Assembly: GCA_020637335.1 (NCBI GenBank)
Contig: JACJWC010000002.1
Span: forward strand, 1 to 64,000
Reading direction: 5' to 3'
DNA from: Acidobacteriota bacterium
GTDB lineage: Bacteria > Acidobacteriota > Holophagae > Acanthopleuribacterales > Acanthopleuribacteraceae
DNA: 64,000 bases
This document shows positions 42,548 to 50,865 of the stretch, piece by piece (within the stretch, counting starts at the first letter, position 1; every line of letters begins with the position of its first letter). The position numbers and the translations under genes were made by a program. The notes beneath the pieces were generated by a model. That model was not told the origin of the DNA. It saw only the letters and a list, made by a program, of their open reading frames with translations, and did not search any database.

Positions 42548-44227
42548 CTATTTGGTTTTACTTTTGCGAATGGAATTGAGTAAGCCGATGCCCATGATGC
42601 CGGACGCCAAAAACCCAACGATGCCAATCACTGGGATGTCGTGCCATTTCGGCGGAATCCCCGAAAGCACAATCAGGGACGAACCCACGATCATAGCGGC
42701 CAACGTGATGGAAGAGGCAATGCGATTGGCAATCCGCTCATTGGATCGAATCATCGGTCCGAGCCCGCGATGCTCAAATTCCATATGGACTTTACCGCGT
42801 TTGACCTGCTTGAGAATCTCACGGATCTCGCCCGGGACTTCCTGAAGTAAAAGCGCCATCTGACCGCCGGAAAAGGCCAGGTCGCGTTTAAGTCGTTTGG
42901 GGCTAAACCGTTCCAGCTTGACCTTGCGAATGATAGGCGCCGCTTTTTCGGCAAATGGGTAATCGGGATCGAGCTTGCGCCCCAAGCCTTCGGCCAAGGT
43001 CAGCGATTTCAGGAGCAGAAACAGGTCGCTGGGCAAGGCCAAACCCGCTTTGTGTAATAGGTTGAATAAGGAGCGTACCAATTGGTCGACCTGCAGCTCT
43101 TCAAGCGGTTGAAAGGCGAAGCGATCGATGATTTCGGCCACTAGGTTTAAAAAATCCGGCGGCATTTGGTCCGATTCATAACGCAGGAGCCGCAATAAAA
43201 TATGGCCTGCACGTTCTTCATCTCGACGAAAAACGGCAATGAGCAAGTCGGCGACCAGGTCGCGTTTGGTCCGTTCCAGTCGACCCATATTGCCAAAATC
43301 GAGAAAACAGACCTTATCGCCTTTGAGCGCAAGAATGTTGCCCGGATGCGGATCGGCGTGAAAGAAGCGATGCAGAAAAATTTGTTCCAGAATCAATTCC
43401 GCGCCGTATTGGGCAATCTTTTTGGGGTCAATGCCCTTCTCGATCAGGCTGATCGGATCGGTGGGTTTGGTCCCGTCCACATATTCCATGACCAATAATC
43501 GGTCGCTGCAAAATTGGCTGTAGACCTTGGGTACATGAATGCGTTCATCGGTGTGGAAGGTTCGGCGAAACTGTTCTAAATTACTGGCTTCTTGGTAGAA
43601 ATCCAGTTCTTTTTGGATGGCTTCGCCAAACTGGTCGACGATTTGACTCGGCTTAAAGCTGGCCAGTTCTTCAATTTGCCGTTCAATCAGTTGGGCCAGC
43701 TGCGTCATGATTTCCAAATCGACCCGAATTTTGCGACGGATTCCGGGGCGTTGGATTTTGACGACCACTTTTTCACCGGTGTGCAATTGGGCGCGATGGA
43801 CCTGGCCAATCGAAGCCGCAGCTAACGGTTCAACCTCAAACGTTTGGAAGATTGAAGCGATCGATGCGCCCAGGTCCTCTTCCACTATTTTTTTTGCTTG
43901 TTCGGATGGAAACGGCGCAATGTCGTCTTGAAGGGTGGCTAAATCCTCGATCAGGTCCATAGGCAACAGGTCGCTGCGGGTCGAAAGCATTTGACCCAGC
44001 TTAATAAAAGTGGGGCCCAATTCCTCTAACATGGCGCGGATCCGCTCGCTGCGGCTTAATTGCTCAATCTTGGCGCGTTTCGTCACCAGGCGCAGGCCCA
44101 GTTTGAAATACTGATCAATGTTCAAGCGTTGAACCAAATCGCCAAAGCCGTTGCGAATCAAAATCCGTGCGATTTGACTCAAACGCTGAACGTGTTGGTA
44201 AGTCCTGCCAATGTTAGAGATACGCAT
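42548..44227 (-). CDS. UbiB/AarF (ABC1) family atypical kinase
   Basis: The 559-residue protein has the family's KxGQ motif (TFIKLGQMLSTRSDLLP, about residues 70-90), the Ala-rich AAASIGQVHRAQL loop replacing the P-loop, VKIQRPG with the conserved Lys, HADPHPGN and the DFG motif (CFLDFGNMG). Two membrane helices end the chain (about 500-550). UbiB relatives support ubiquinone or other isoprenoid-lipid synthesis by binding lipids and hydrolysing ATP. No ubi genes adjoin it here, so the exact role is open. Confidence 0.92.
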   Translation of the reverse strand: MRISNIGRTYQHVQRLSQIARILIRNGFGDLVQRLNIDQYFKLGLRLVTKRAKIEQLSRSERIRAMLEELGPTFIKLGQMLSTRSDLLPMDLIEDLATLQDDIAPFPSEQAKKIVEEDLGASIASIFQTFEVEPLAAASIGQVHRAQLHTGEKVVVKIQRPGIRRKIRVDLEIMTQLAQLIERQIEELASFKPSQIVDQFGEAIQKELDFYQEASNLEQFRRTFHTDERIHVPKVYSQFCSDRLLVMEYVDGTKPTDPISLIEKGIDPKKIAQYGAELILEQIFLHRFFHADPHPGNILALKGDKVCFLDFGNMGRLERTKRDLVADLLIAVFRRDEERAGHILLRLLRYESDQMPPDFLNLVAEIIDRFAFQPLEELQVDQLVRSLFNLLHKAGLALPSDLFLLLKSLTLAEGLGRKLDPDYPFAEKAAPIIRKVKLERFSPKRLKRDLAFSGGQMALLLQEVPGEIREILKQVKRGKVHMEFEHRGLGPMIRSNERIANRIASSITLAAMIVGSSLIVLSGIPPKWHDIPVIGIVGFLASGIMGIGLLNSIRKSKTK

Positions 44228-44599
44228 CCCTCAAGCATACCACTGAACAGGCCATGCTCAAGGTAGCTAGAGATGGGATGGCACGTTTCTGCTGCAGGCC
44301 AACCGCCTGCTTGCCTGCAGTTCTTCTGAAATATTCAACTGGATTTAAGCGCATCATCTTGATGTAACGTTCGATCATTTTGATTGAATCGCGCTTAGGT
44401 TAAGGCTGAAAATCGGCCGATCCTGAACCTCGATCCGTTTTGTTGGTTCAAAAACATATGCAATAAACTATTTAAAACAAGCGGATTAGATAAAAGTGGC
44501 GGCCCGGCTTCCCGCATGGTCTGTCCGCAAGAGCCCAATCCAGAGCCTTGGCAAGCACCTTGCCACTATGGTGCTGGGGGTTCTAAGGGAAGGGTCATT
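44228..44599. other. Intergenic region
   Basis: About 370 bases hold the divergent promoters of the kinase and LapA genes. An 8-bp inverted repeat CTGCAGGC / GCCTGCAG at 44292-44320 is the only clear structure. No gene or tRNA is seen. Confidence 0.4.
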
Positions 44600-44863
44600 A
44601 TGAAAATCAATAAAGTGAGCTTTTATTCAGGTGCGGTGCTGCTGGTGCTGGTGCTTGTCTTGATCGTTCAAAATCTTGACCCCGTTCGGGTCAAATTTTT
44701 ATTTTGGACCTTTACCATGTCTGGCGCTCTGCTCTTGATTCTGGTTTTTCTGGGGGGTGCACTTTTGGGTTGGATCCTGAATCGCTACCGCAGGAACCGT
44801 CTAGCCCATTCGCAACAAAACCCGAAGGTCAAATCCGCACGCGAATCACCTAGAACCGCGTGA
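44600..44863 (+). CDS. LapA domain (DUF1049) membrane protein
   Basis: The 87-residue protein has two membrane helices (about residues 7-24 and 37-60) around the motif NLDPVRVKFLFWTFTMSG. A basic cytoplasmic tail follows (NRYRRNRL), which is the LapA/YciS pattern. In E. coli LapA works with LapB to control lipopolysaccharide synthesis; here no lapB is adjacent. GGGAAGGG lies six bases before the ATG at 44600, so the longer open frame from 44516 is not used. Confidence 0.82.
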   Translation: MKINKVSFYSGAVLLVLVLVLIVQNLDPVRVKFLFWTFTMSGALLLILVFLGGALLGWILNRYRRNRLAHSQQNPKVKSARESPRTA

Positions 44864-44985
44864 GATTTTAGAAGGTATTCTTGTGGACCCATTGATTTAG
44901 CAAAATCAGAGGATTTTTTGGTCCATCTGTTCAATTGCTTTTCGCGTTGGACCCCTTGATCAGTAAGCCGCCATTAGGAGAAAAC

Positions 44986-45282
44986 ATGACCTCAGCGCCA
45001 CCCGATAAAATGAAATTGATGATTATCTCTGAGCTTGAAACGCGTCGAAAGAAACTATCCGCTAAATTTAATGGATTAAAGATGAATGTCGTTGATCATA
45101 AATTGGCCGCCAGAACTGAATACGAAGATAGGATGATTGAAATCAAAGCGAAGTTGAACACCGCTGAAAGAAAAATGGAAGAATTTCGCAACTCGGGACA
45201 TGGGTCTTGGTCCCAAGTCAAAGCAGACATTGATAAAGCGCTATCCGAAATTGAGTCCACCATTAAGACCCTGGCGCGTTGA
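44986..45282 (+). CDS. Coiled-coil protein, sll1863-type stress family, copy 1
   Basis: The 98-residue helical protein has a long coiled coil (EYEDRMIEIKAKLNTAERKMEEF) and the C-terminal signature GHGSWSQVKADIDKALSEIESTI. That matches the sll1863-type family (DAWEDLKAGLDKAWDEL). TAGGAG precedes the ATG by seven bases. The family is linked to stress responses without a known mechanism. A paralogue of the same length follows 83 bases downstream. Confidence 0.72.
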   Translation: MTSAPPDKMKLMIISELETRRKKLSAKFNGLKMNVVDHKLAARTEYEDRMIEIKAKLNTAERKMEEFRNSGHGSWSQVKADIDKALSEIESTIKTLAR

Positions 45283-45365
45283 TGAATCCTTTTCTCGAAA
45301 AAGAATTAACGGTTTTAGATTCTTTTTGATTGATTCCGAATTTAATACAAAAAGTGAGTGATTGA

Positions 45366-45662
45366 ATGACCAAAACACATACCCGTAGAAATCCCAAGCC
45401 TGCCATTATTGCTCAATATGAAAAATTGGAAGAGAAGTTTGATCATCTTTTAAAAAATCTATTAGAAAAAGAACCCACCAATAACAATGGCAAACCGATT
45501 GAATATCAACAAGCCATATCAGCATTGGAGCAGAAAATTATTTTGGCTAAAAAAAAGTTGTTGGAATTCAAGCAAGAGAAAACCGGTGTTTGGTATGACT
45601 TTAAAAGTGAATTGGCCATTCTTTGGCAAGATATTGAGATTTCTTACAAGCGGCTACTCTAG
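45366..45662 (+). CDS. Coiled-coil protein, sll1863-type stress family, copy 2
   Basis: The 98-residue AT-rich gene encodes a basic N-terminus and a coiled coil (EYQQAISALEQKIILAKKKLLEF). The VWYDFKSELAILWQDIEISYKRLL end aligns with the preceding gene's SWSQVKADIDKALSEI segment. The two are diverged tandem paralogues. No strong Shine-Dalgarno is seen (GTGAGTG). Function is unknown beyond the family link to stress. Confidence 0.65.
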   Translation: MTKTHTRRNPKPAIIAQYEKLEEKFDHLLKNLLEKEPTNNNGKPIEYQQAISALEQKIILAKKKLLEFKQEKTGVWYDFKSELAILWQDIEISYKRLL

Positions 45663-45724
45663 CCTTTGGAGAAAGTATTGAGCTGGGAGAAATCGAAAGG
45701 TTGGTTAAGAGCTGTTTACCCGGT

Positions 45725-47374
45725 TCAGCGTTTGCGGTCGGGGATGAGCCCGTAGGACTTCAATTTCCGATACAAAGTTGCAGATCCGATATCTAATTGT
45801 TTTGCGGTTTGGGTCTGATTGCCGTTGTTGCGGGCCAGAACCGACAAAATATAGTCTTTTTCGATTTGATGCAGTGCCGTGCCGCGATCTATGGCGTTTG
45901 GCACATTGGCTGAATGGCTGCGTATTTCTTCGGGCAAGTCCTCAACATCGACCAGGGGCCCGAGCGAAAGTGCTGCTGCGCGTTCCATGGCATTTTCCAG
46001 TTCACGCACATTGCCAGGCCAGGCGTAACTTTGCAATAAATCGGCAACACGAGGTGTGATCCCATTTCGTTTGCGGTTCATCCGGGTAAGTGAATCGGCG
46101 AGCAGGAGCCTTGCCAGAGGGATGATATCTTCCTTGCGCTCACGCAAAGGCGGAACGGCCAATTCCACGACCTTGAGTCGGTAATACAGGTCCTGGCGGA
46201 AGCTGCCTTCGCCCACATCTTCAGTTAAGTCCCGATTTGTGGCGGCTAGAATACGGACGTTAACCGGTCGGCTCTTATTTTCACCTACCCGTCGGATCTC
46301 GCGTTCTTGCAGGACGCGCAGTAATTTGACTTGCATGTTGGGCGAAATTTCTCCGATTTCATCCAGGAGAATGGTGCCGCGGTTCGCGGCCTCAAACAAG
46401 CCGGGGCGATCGGCTACGGCGCCGGTAAATGCACCGCGGGCATGCCCAAAAAGTTCACTTTCCAGCAGGGTTTCGGAAATGGCCCCACAGTTGACCGCAA
46501 TGAAGGGCCCAAGCGAACGTGTGGACTCGTCATGGACCAGTCGGGCAATGCGTTCTTTGCCGACCCCACTTTCACCCGTAATCAGGACGGTTGCGTCTAC
46601 ACCTGCCACCCGCCGCGCCAAATCAACTACCTTTTTCATGCTCGCACTACGGGCAACCAGCCCACTTTCATCCTCCGGCGTTTCTGCGACCTTGACCAAT
46701 ACCTTTTGCCGAAGCCGCAACTTCTCTTCGCTTTCTTTTAAGGATTCAGTGACCCGGCTCAGTGTAATTTCCAAGTTTTCTTTGAGGCTTTTAGGGTGAT
46801 AGAAATCCAATTCAGCCGCGTGTTGGTTGCCCCATGCTTCGCGTGTTCGTCCAATCAGTTGACAGGCTGAATGACCCGCAGCCAAACAGCGATGTTCCAA
46901 AACAAAAATTTCCTTGCCGGTGGATTTGCTCAAATACCCGCTCATTAACCCACAAAGCGTCCAACATACCGTTGACGACGATCGGCCAAAATTTAACAAA
47001 TGTTGTTCGGCTTCATAGGAGGCGAGGAGCAGCGTTCCGTTTTCGGATAGCGGATCCTCACTGCCAGATTGCGGGCAAAACATGCCTTGGAGCGCGAATA
47101 GCTGCGGCCCGGCTTTGCGCCAATCTTCATGAGACGTCCATTGGAATTCGCGGCGCATGGAAGAGGCCATGCGCCAGCCATGGGCAAACCCGAATTGGGT
47201 TAACACGGCGCGAGCTGCGTTTACTCCAAAGTTATTGACTAAATATTGGCGCAAAACACCCATGGCGATGCCATCGATTAACAAAGCCCGCTGTCCGGCA
47301 AAGCGAATCAGGCCACCTTCAGGCTCAAGCTCCAGGAGTTCTTTGTGACTAAATTCTTGAACATGCACATTCAA
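45725..47374 (-). CDS. XylR/V4R-type sigma-54-dependent transcriptional activator
   Basis: The 549-residue regulator has an XylR_N sensor (about residues 10-100) and a V4R domain (about 110-185) ending in LEHRCLAAGHSACQLIG, with the Cys/His set used to bind metal in phenol sensors. A linker helix precedes the AAA+ domain (about 235-465) with Walker A GESGVGKE, the sigma-54 contact GAFTGA, and Walker B ILLDEIGE. The C-terminal Fis-type HTH is NQTQTAKQLDIGSATLYRKLKSYGL. The effector is probably a small aromatic or lipid-like molecule. It is divergent from hflKC, which has a sigma-54 promoter match. Confidence 0.92.
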   Translation of the reverse strand: MNVHVQEFSHKELLELEPEGGLIRFAGQRALLIDGIAMGVLRQYLVNNFGVNAARAVLTQFGFAHGWRMASSMRREFQWTSHEDWRKAGPQLFALQGMFCPQSGSEDPLSENGTLLLASYEAEQHLLNFGRSSSTVCWTLCGLMSGYLSKSTGKEIFVLEHRCLAAGHSACQLIGRTREAWGNQHAAELDFYHPKSLKENLEITLSRVTESLKESEEKLRLRQKVLVKVAETPEDESGLVARSASMKKVVDLARRVAGVDATVLITGESGVGKERIARLVHDESTRSLGPFIAVNCGAISETLLESELFGHARGAFTGAVADRPGLFEAANRGTILLDEIGEISPNMQVKLLRVLQEREIRRVGENKSRPVNVRILAATNRDLTEDVGEGSFRQDLYYRLKVVELAVPPLRERKEDIIPLARLLLADSLTRMNRKRNGITPRVADLLQSYAWPGNVRELENAMERAAALSLGPLVDVEDLPEEIRSHSANVPNAIDRGTALHQIEKDYILSVLARNNGNQTQTAKQLDIGSATLYRKLKSYGLIPDRKR

Positions 47375-47422
47375 CTCCTATCTCTATTTGAGGGTACATC
47401 ACTTTGATGGAATAGGCCATCA

Positions 47423-47461
47423 GGCCCAGTGCGCAGGTGGGGCAAACCCAGTAACTGGGCC
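47423..47461. promoter_or_regulatory. Candidate activator binding site upstream of hflK
   Basis: GGCCCAGT (47423-47430) is repeated inverted as ACTGGGCC (47454-47461). The second arm is part of a perfect palindrome CCCAGT-A-ACTGGG (47448-47460). It sits 12 bases upstream of the sigma-54 promoter match and 50-90 bases from the activator start. Confidence 0.5.
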
Positions 47462-47472
47462 AAAGATAGATC

Positions 47473-47488
47473 TGGCTCAGTCCGTGCT
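47473..47488 (+). promoter_or_regulatory. Candidate sigma-54 promoter of hflKC
   Basis: TGGCTCAGTCCGTGCT matches the consensus TGGCACRN4TTGCW at 10 of 12 fixed positions, with the required GG-N10-GC spacing. Transcription would start near 47500, about 70 bases ahead of hflK. Confidence 0.55.
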
Positions 47489-47567
47489 TAATAGCAGTTG
47501 CTCCTCCGTTTCCCATCCATTAGGTGATTTTTAAGATTCGGGACTTGGCGCATGAAAGGAGAATATT

Positions 47568-48620
47568 TTGACCAGAAAAACAAGCGATGACGATGAAGGG
47601 CCCAACGTTGGGCCACACAACCAGAGCTGGGAGGGTATGTTCCATTCGGGCCAAGCCTTCATTCAACGTATTACCCAGGGTGCCAGGCGTGGATTTTTGG
47701 GATTTTTTGTCTTGTTCTTTTTGGCTTTGATTGCTTCATGGTCCGCCTTTTACACCGTGCCAAGCGATTCCGTCGCCGTGATTCAACGTTTTGGCAAATA
47801 CACAAAGGATGTCCCGCCGGGTCTGCATTTTAAATTTCCCTTTGGTATCGATCAGGCCACGATTGTCCCGGTTAAACGCCAACTCAAACAGGAGTTTGGG
47901 TTTACCACGCCAGGGGCAACGGACCCCTACCAAAGCCCGCATCCTCAGGATGGCAAAAAGGAAACCCAGATGGTGACCGGTGATCTCAACGCCGCATTGG
48001 TTGAATGGGTGGTCCAGTACCGCATCTCCAGTCCGGCCAATTTCCTTTTTGAGGTTCGGGAACCCCGGGAAACTTTGCGTTACGTTTCCGAGTCCGTGAT
48101 GCGTGAGGTGGTCGGCGATCGAACGGTTGATGAAGTGATTACGATTGGCCGCCAGGAGATTGAATCCGAAGCGCTGACCAAAATGCAGGCCTTATCGAGC
48201 AAATACGAAATGGGCATAAGCATTGATCAGGTCCAACTCAAGAACATCAATCCACCGCTGCCGGTTCAGGAATCCTTTAACGAAGTGAATCAGGCCCAAC
48301 AGGAAAAGGAAAAATTGATTAACGAGGCGCGGCGTGATTACAACAAAGTTATTCCGCTCGCCGAGGGCGAAAAGGATCAACGGATCCGCGAAGCGGATGG
48401 GTATCGTTTGAAACGCATCAATGAGGCCGAAGGCGATGTGGCCCGTTTTAATGCGCTTTTGACCGAATATGTCAAAGCACCTGAAGTCACTCGGCGGCGC
48501 ATTTACGTTGAAACCCTGCAGGATGTCCTGCCTGGCATTCGCAAAATTATTGTTGATGAACAGACCAAAAGCTTTTTGCCTTTCCTCAACTTGAGCGCGA
48601 CAAAAGGAGAAACACCATGA
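47568..48620 (+). CDS. hflK: HflK, SPFH/band-7 membrane protein
   Basis: The 350-residue protein has a cytoplasmic tip, one membrane helix (about residues 43-64) and a periplasmic SPFH domain. Visible parts are YTVPSDSVAVIQRFGKYTKDVPPGLHFKFPFGID, QMVTGDLNAALVEWVVQYRI, and a long coiled coil rich in Glu/Arg. With HflC it forms the large cage that restricts FtsH protease access. The start is TTG with AAAGGAG nine bases upstream. The stop overlaps the hflC ATG by four bases. Confidence 0.93.
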   Translation: MTRKTSDDDEGPNVGPHNQSWEGMFHSGQAFIQRITQGARRGFLGFFVLFFLALIASWSAFYTVPSDSVAVIQRFGKYTKDVPPGLHFKFPFGIDQATIVPVKRQLKQEFGFTTPGATDPYQSPHPQDGKKETQMVTGDLNAALVEWVVQYRISSPANFLFEVREPRETLRYVSESVMREVVGDRTVDEVITIGRQEIESEALTKMQALSSKYEMGISIDQVQLKNINPPLPVQESFNEVNQAQQEKEKLINEARRDYNKVIPLAEGEKDQRIREADGYRLKRINEAEGDVARFNALLTEYVKAPEVTRRRIYVETLQDVLPGIRKIIVDEQTKSFLPFLNLSATKGETP

Positions 48621-49606
48621 AAAGGATAGGCAAAACGCTCTTTATTATCGGCATGTTTTTGGGCCTTTTGGTGTTGGTGAATTCCATCTATTCGGTTGAC
48701 GAAGTGGAACAGGTCATCATTACCCAATTTGGCAAGCCGGTTGGCGATCCGGTGACTGCCGCAGGCCTCAAAATGAAGGTGCCCTTCATTCAGGACGTTA
48801 ATCCCATTGATAAACGGGTGCTCGAGTGGGATGGTACGCCTTCCGATATGCCGACCAAAGACAAGTTGTACATTTCGGTTGATCTATATGCCCGCTGGCG
48901 CATTGTTGATCCGCTCCAATATTTTTTGCGTCTGAGAGATGAACGCAGTGCTCAATCGCGGCTGGACGATATTTTAGGCAGTGAGACGCGCAATGCAGTG
49001 GCCAAACACGAACTGATTGAAATTATCCGCACAACCAAAGACCGCGTGCCACTGCAAGAAAAGCTGTTGGCCAGCAGCGAAGCCCAGACGACGTTAGGGA
49101 CCTTGGTACCCATTCAAAAGGGCAGAAGAATCGTTGAAAAAGAGATTTTTGATGCTGCTGCCCAAAAAGTTCGTGTCTTTGGCATCGAACTTTTGGACAT
49201 TCGGTTTAAGCGGATCAATTACAACGAATCTGTGCGGCCCAAAATTTATGACCGCATGATCAGCGAGCGGCGCCAAATTGCTGAACGGTTTTTATCCGAA
49301 GGCAACGGTGAAGCTGCGCGTATCCGCGGCAATCGCGTGCGCGACCTGGATAAAATCCAATCAGAAGCCTACCGCGCCGTTGAAGAGGTACGTGGCCTGG
49401 CCGATGCCAAGGCGACGGAAATCTATGCCAGCGCATACAATAAAAACGCACAGTCCATTGATTTCTATGAGTTTACGCGTACCATGCAGGCCTTTAAAGC
49501 CATGATTAGTGCACAGGACACCTTGGTCCTCTCAACAGAAAGCGATTTATTTCAGTATCTCAAGCACATGGATGACCGCAATCGGACCGAAAGGCGGCGA
49601 CCGTGA
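48617..49606 (+). CDS. hflC: HflC, SPFH/band-7 membrane protein
   Basis: The 329-residue partner of HflK has an N-terminal membrane helix (about residues 5-25). The SPFH domain reads YSVDEVEQVIITQFGKPVGDPVTAAGLKMKVPFIQDVN. It includes the RILEWDG-like KRVLEWDG and KDKLYISVDLYARWRI strands, and GIELLDIRFKRINY ahead of the coiled coil. It is translationally coupled to hflK (ATGA) and to a small unknown gene downstream (GTGA). Confidence 0.93.
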   Translation: MKRIGKTLFIIGMFLGLLVLVNSIYSVDEVEQVIITQFGKPVGDPVTAAGLKMKVPFIQDVNPIDKRVLEWDGTPSDMPTKDKLYISVDLYARWRIVDPLQYFLRLRDERSAQSRLDDILGSETRNAVAKHELIEIIRTTKDRVPLQEKLLASSEAQTTLGTLVPIQKGRRIVEKEIFDAAAQKVRVFGIELLDIRFKRINYNESVRPKIYDRMISERRQIAERFLSEGNGEAARIRGNRVRDLDKIQSEAYRAVEEVRGLADAKATEIYASAYNKNAQSIDFYEFTRTMQAFKAMISAQDTLVLSTESDLFQYLKHMDDRNRTERRRP

Positions 49607-49800
49607 ACAAGCTCATCAAGGGGCTATCAGGATGGCAGAAACCGGGCAGAGCGTTATCCAAAATCTATTCAGCCGAATATCCGCCGCATCTGCAGGAATA
49701 TCCGCCCATTCGGTTTGACTTGCTTTATCGGGAGTATGCCCGTTACCTGGAAACGTTGGCGGTTTGGGAGGACGAGGGCGGCGCGTTAAGGCTTAAATGA
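49603..49800 (+). CDS. Small hypothetical protein coupled to hflC
   Basis: The 65-residue basic protein (MNKLIKGLSGWQKPGRALSKIYSAEYPPH...) starts with a GTG that overlaps the hflC stop (GTGA), so translation is coupled. It has no membrane segment or known motif; the middle is Tyr/Pro-rich (EYPPHLQEYPPIRFD). The tight coupling suggests a role with the HflKC complex, but that is inference. Confidence 0.6.
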   Translation: MNKLIKGLSGWQKPGRALSKIYSAEYPPHLQEYPPIRFDLLYREYARYLETLAVWEDEGGALRLK

Positions 49801-49948
49801 GCGTTCAAATCCCGAGCTGTTTCAGTCGGTTTTAGGTACCGGAGATCGCGATGGATATTTCTTTTGGTCTTGCCAACCCCTTCACTGTTTTGAGTCTACT
49901 TTCAGGCCCGGGTGTGGGGTGGTGGCCAGCCCAATACGGGAGCCTTCA

Positions 49949-50647
49949 ATGATAACGGTCCGCCCTTCTTCGCAGCGATTCGCGCGACGCAGTCCAAATC
50001 AACAGTTATTTTTTAGTTTTTATGGCGCCCGTTTGGAAGAGCCACTTGCGACAGGGTTCGGATGCATGAAGGTCTTAAACGAATATTGGTTGGCGCCCGG
50101 GCAGAGTTTGCCCGATTACCCACATCACCAACGCAATGAGCTGCTGATGTATGTCCATGAAGGCCTTTTGACCTTTAAGGATCAAAAAGGGCTGGTTGGA
50201 ACGCTTTCGATTGGCGAATTTGCAAGGCTGGGCCTTGTGAAGGGCAGGCGCGAATTGCCATTTACAGTGCTTGGCCCCATCTGGGCGCATGTTTTTGAAA
50301 TGGGGTTTCAAGTTGAGCTTGAGCCGACCCAGTTGCAATATGATCAGCGGCGCTTCAGCATGGCAGAGCGCAGTGGCGCGCTGAAGCTAATCGCCGCGAA
50401 TGATGCACCGGCTGCTTTGGGTCTATCCTCCTGCGCCTGGTTCTATTCGGCGGTGTTGCAGCGGGGCAAACATATTATCCTGGAGTTGTCGCCCGAGCAG
50501 AATGCCTGGTTTCATTTGGTCCAAGGCCGTGCCAATGTAGCTGGCCACGAGCTGCGGACGGGCGATGGCGCAGGTTTGACCCAGGAACGCGCTTTCTCGT
50601 GCACCGCAGTCACCTGCTGCGAGTTGCTGTTGGCTGTAATCGGATAA
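49949..50647 (+). CDS. Pirin-like bicupin
   Basis: The 232-residue product has the two-cupin pirin layout: YWLAPGQSLPDYPHHQRNELLMYVHEGLLTFKDQKG in the first cupin, corresponding to the pirin metal site, and LELSPEQNAWFHLVQGRANVAGHELRTGDGAG in the second. The first-cupin His pattern (PHHQRNE) differs slightly from the usual HPHRGFE, so metal binding may be altered. GGGAG seven bases before the ATG at 49949 fixes the start. Pirins act as quercetinases or redox sensors, but the role here is unknown. Confidence 0.78.
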   Translation: MITVRPSSQRFARRSPNQQLFFSFYGARLEEPLATGFGCMKVLNEYWLAPGQSLPDYPHHQRNELLMYVHEGLLTFKDQKGLVGTLSIGEFARLGLVKGRRELPFTVLGPIWAHVFEMGFQVELEPTQLQYDQRRFSMAERSGALKLIAANDAPAALGLSSCAWFYSAVLQRGKHIILELSPEQNAWFHLVQGRANVAGHELRTGDGAGLTQERAFSCTAVTCCELLLAVIG

Positions 50648-50659
50648 TTTTGGAATTTA

Positions 50660-50668
50660 GGACAGTCA
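50660..50668 (+). repeat. GGACAGTCA motif upstream of RAYT
   Basis: GGACAGTCATTTTTTT lies 200 bases before the RAYT start, facing the set on its other side. Confidence 0.6.
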
Positions 50669-50865
50669 TTTTTTTACACGATTTAATTTCTCGAATTTAG
50701 CCGATCGGTCCTGGTTTCGGAAAAATCTTGTGATGACAACGCTTTCCAAGTAATGTGATTTGCGAATAGCGGTAAATTTATAAAAGAATAAGGAAATTCA
50801 CAAAAAATTTGGTATTCTTGGTCTCATCAATTCTTTTGATTTATGTGAGATTGGGGAGGTGGCTT

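Noticed and set aside
49803..49830. GTTCAAATCCCGAGC resembles a tRNA T-arm
   Set aside because: No matching acceptor, D or anticodon arms are found around it.
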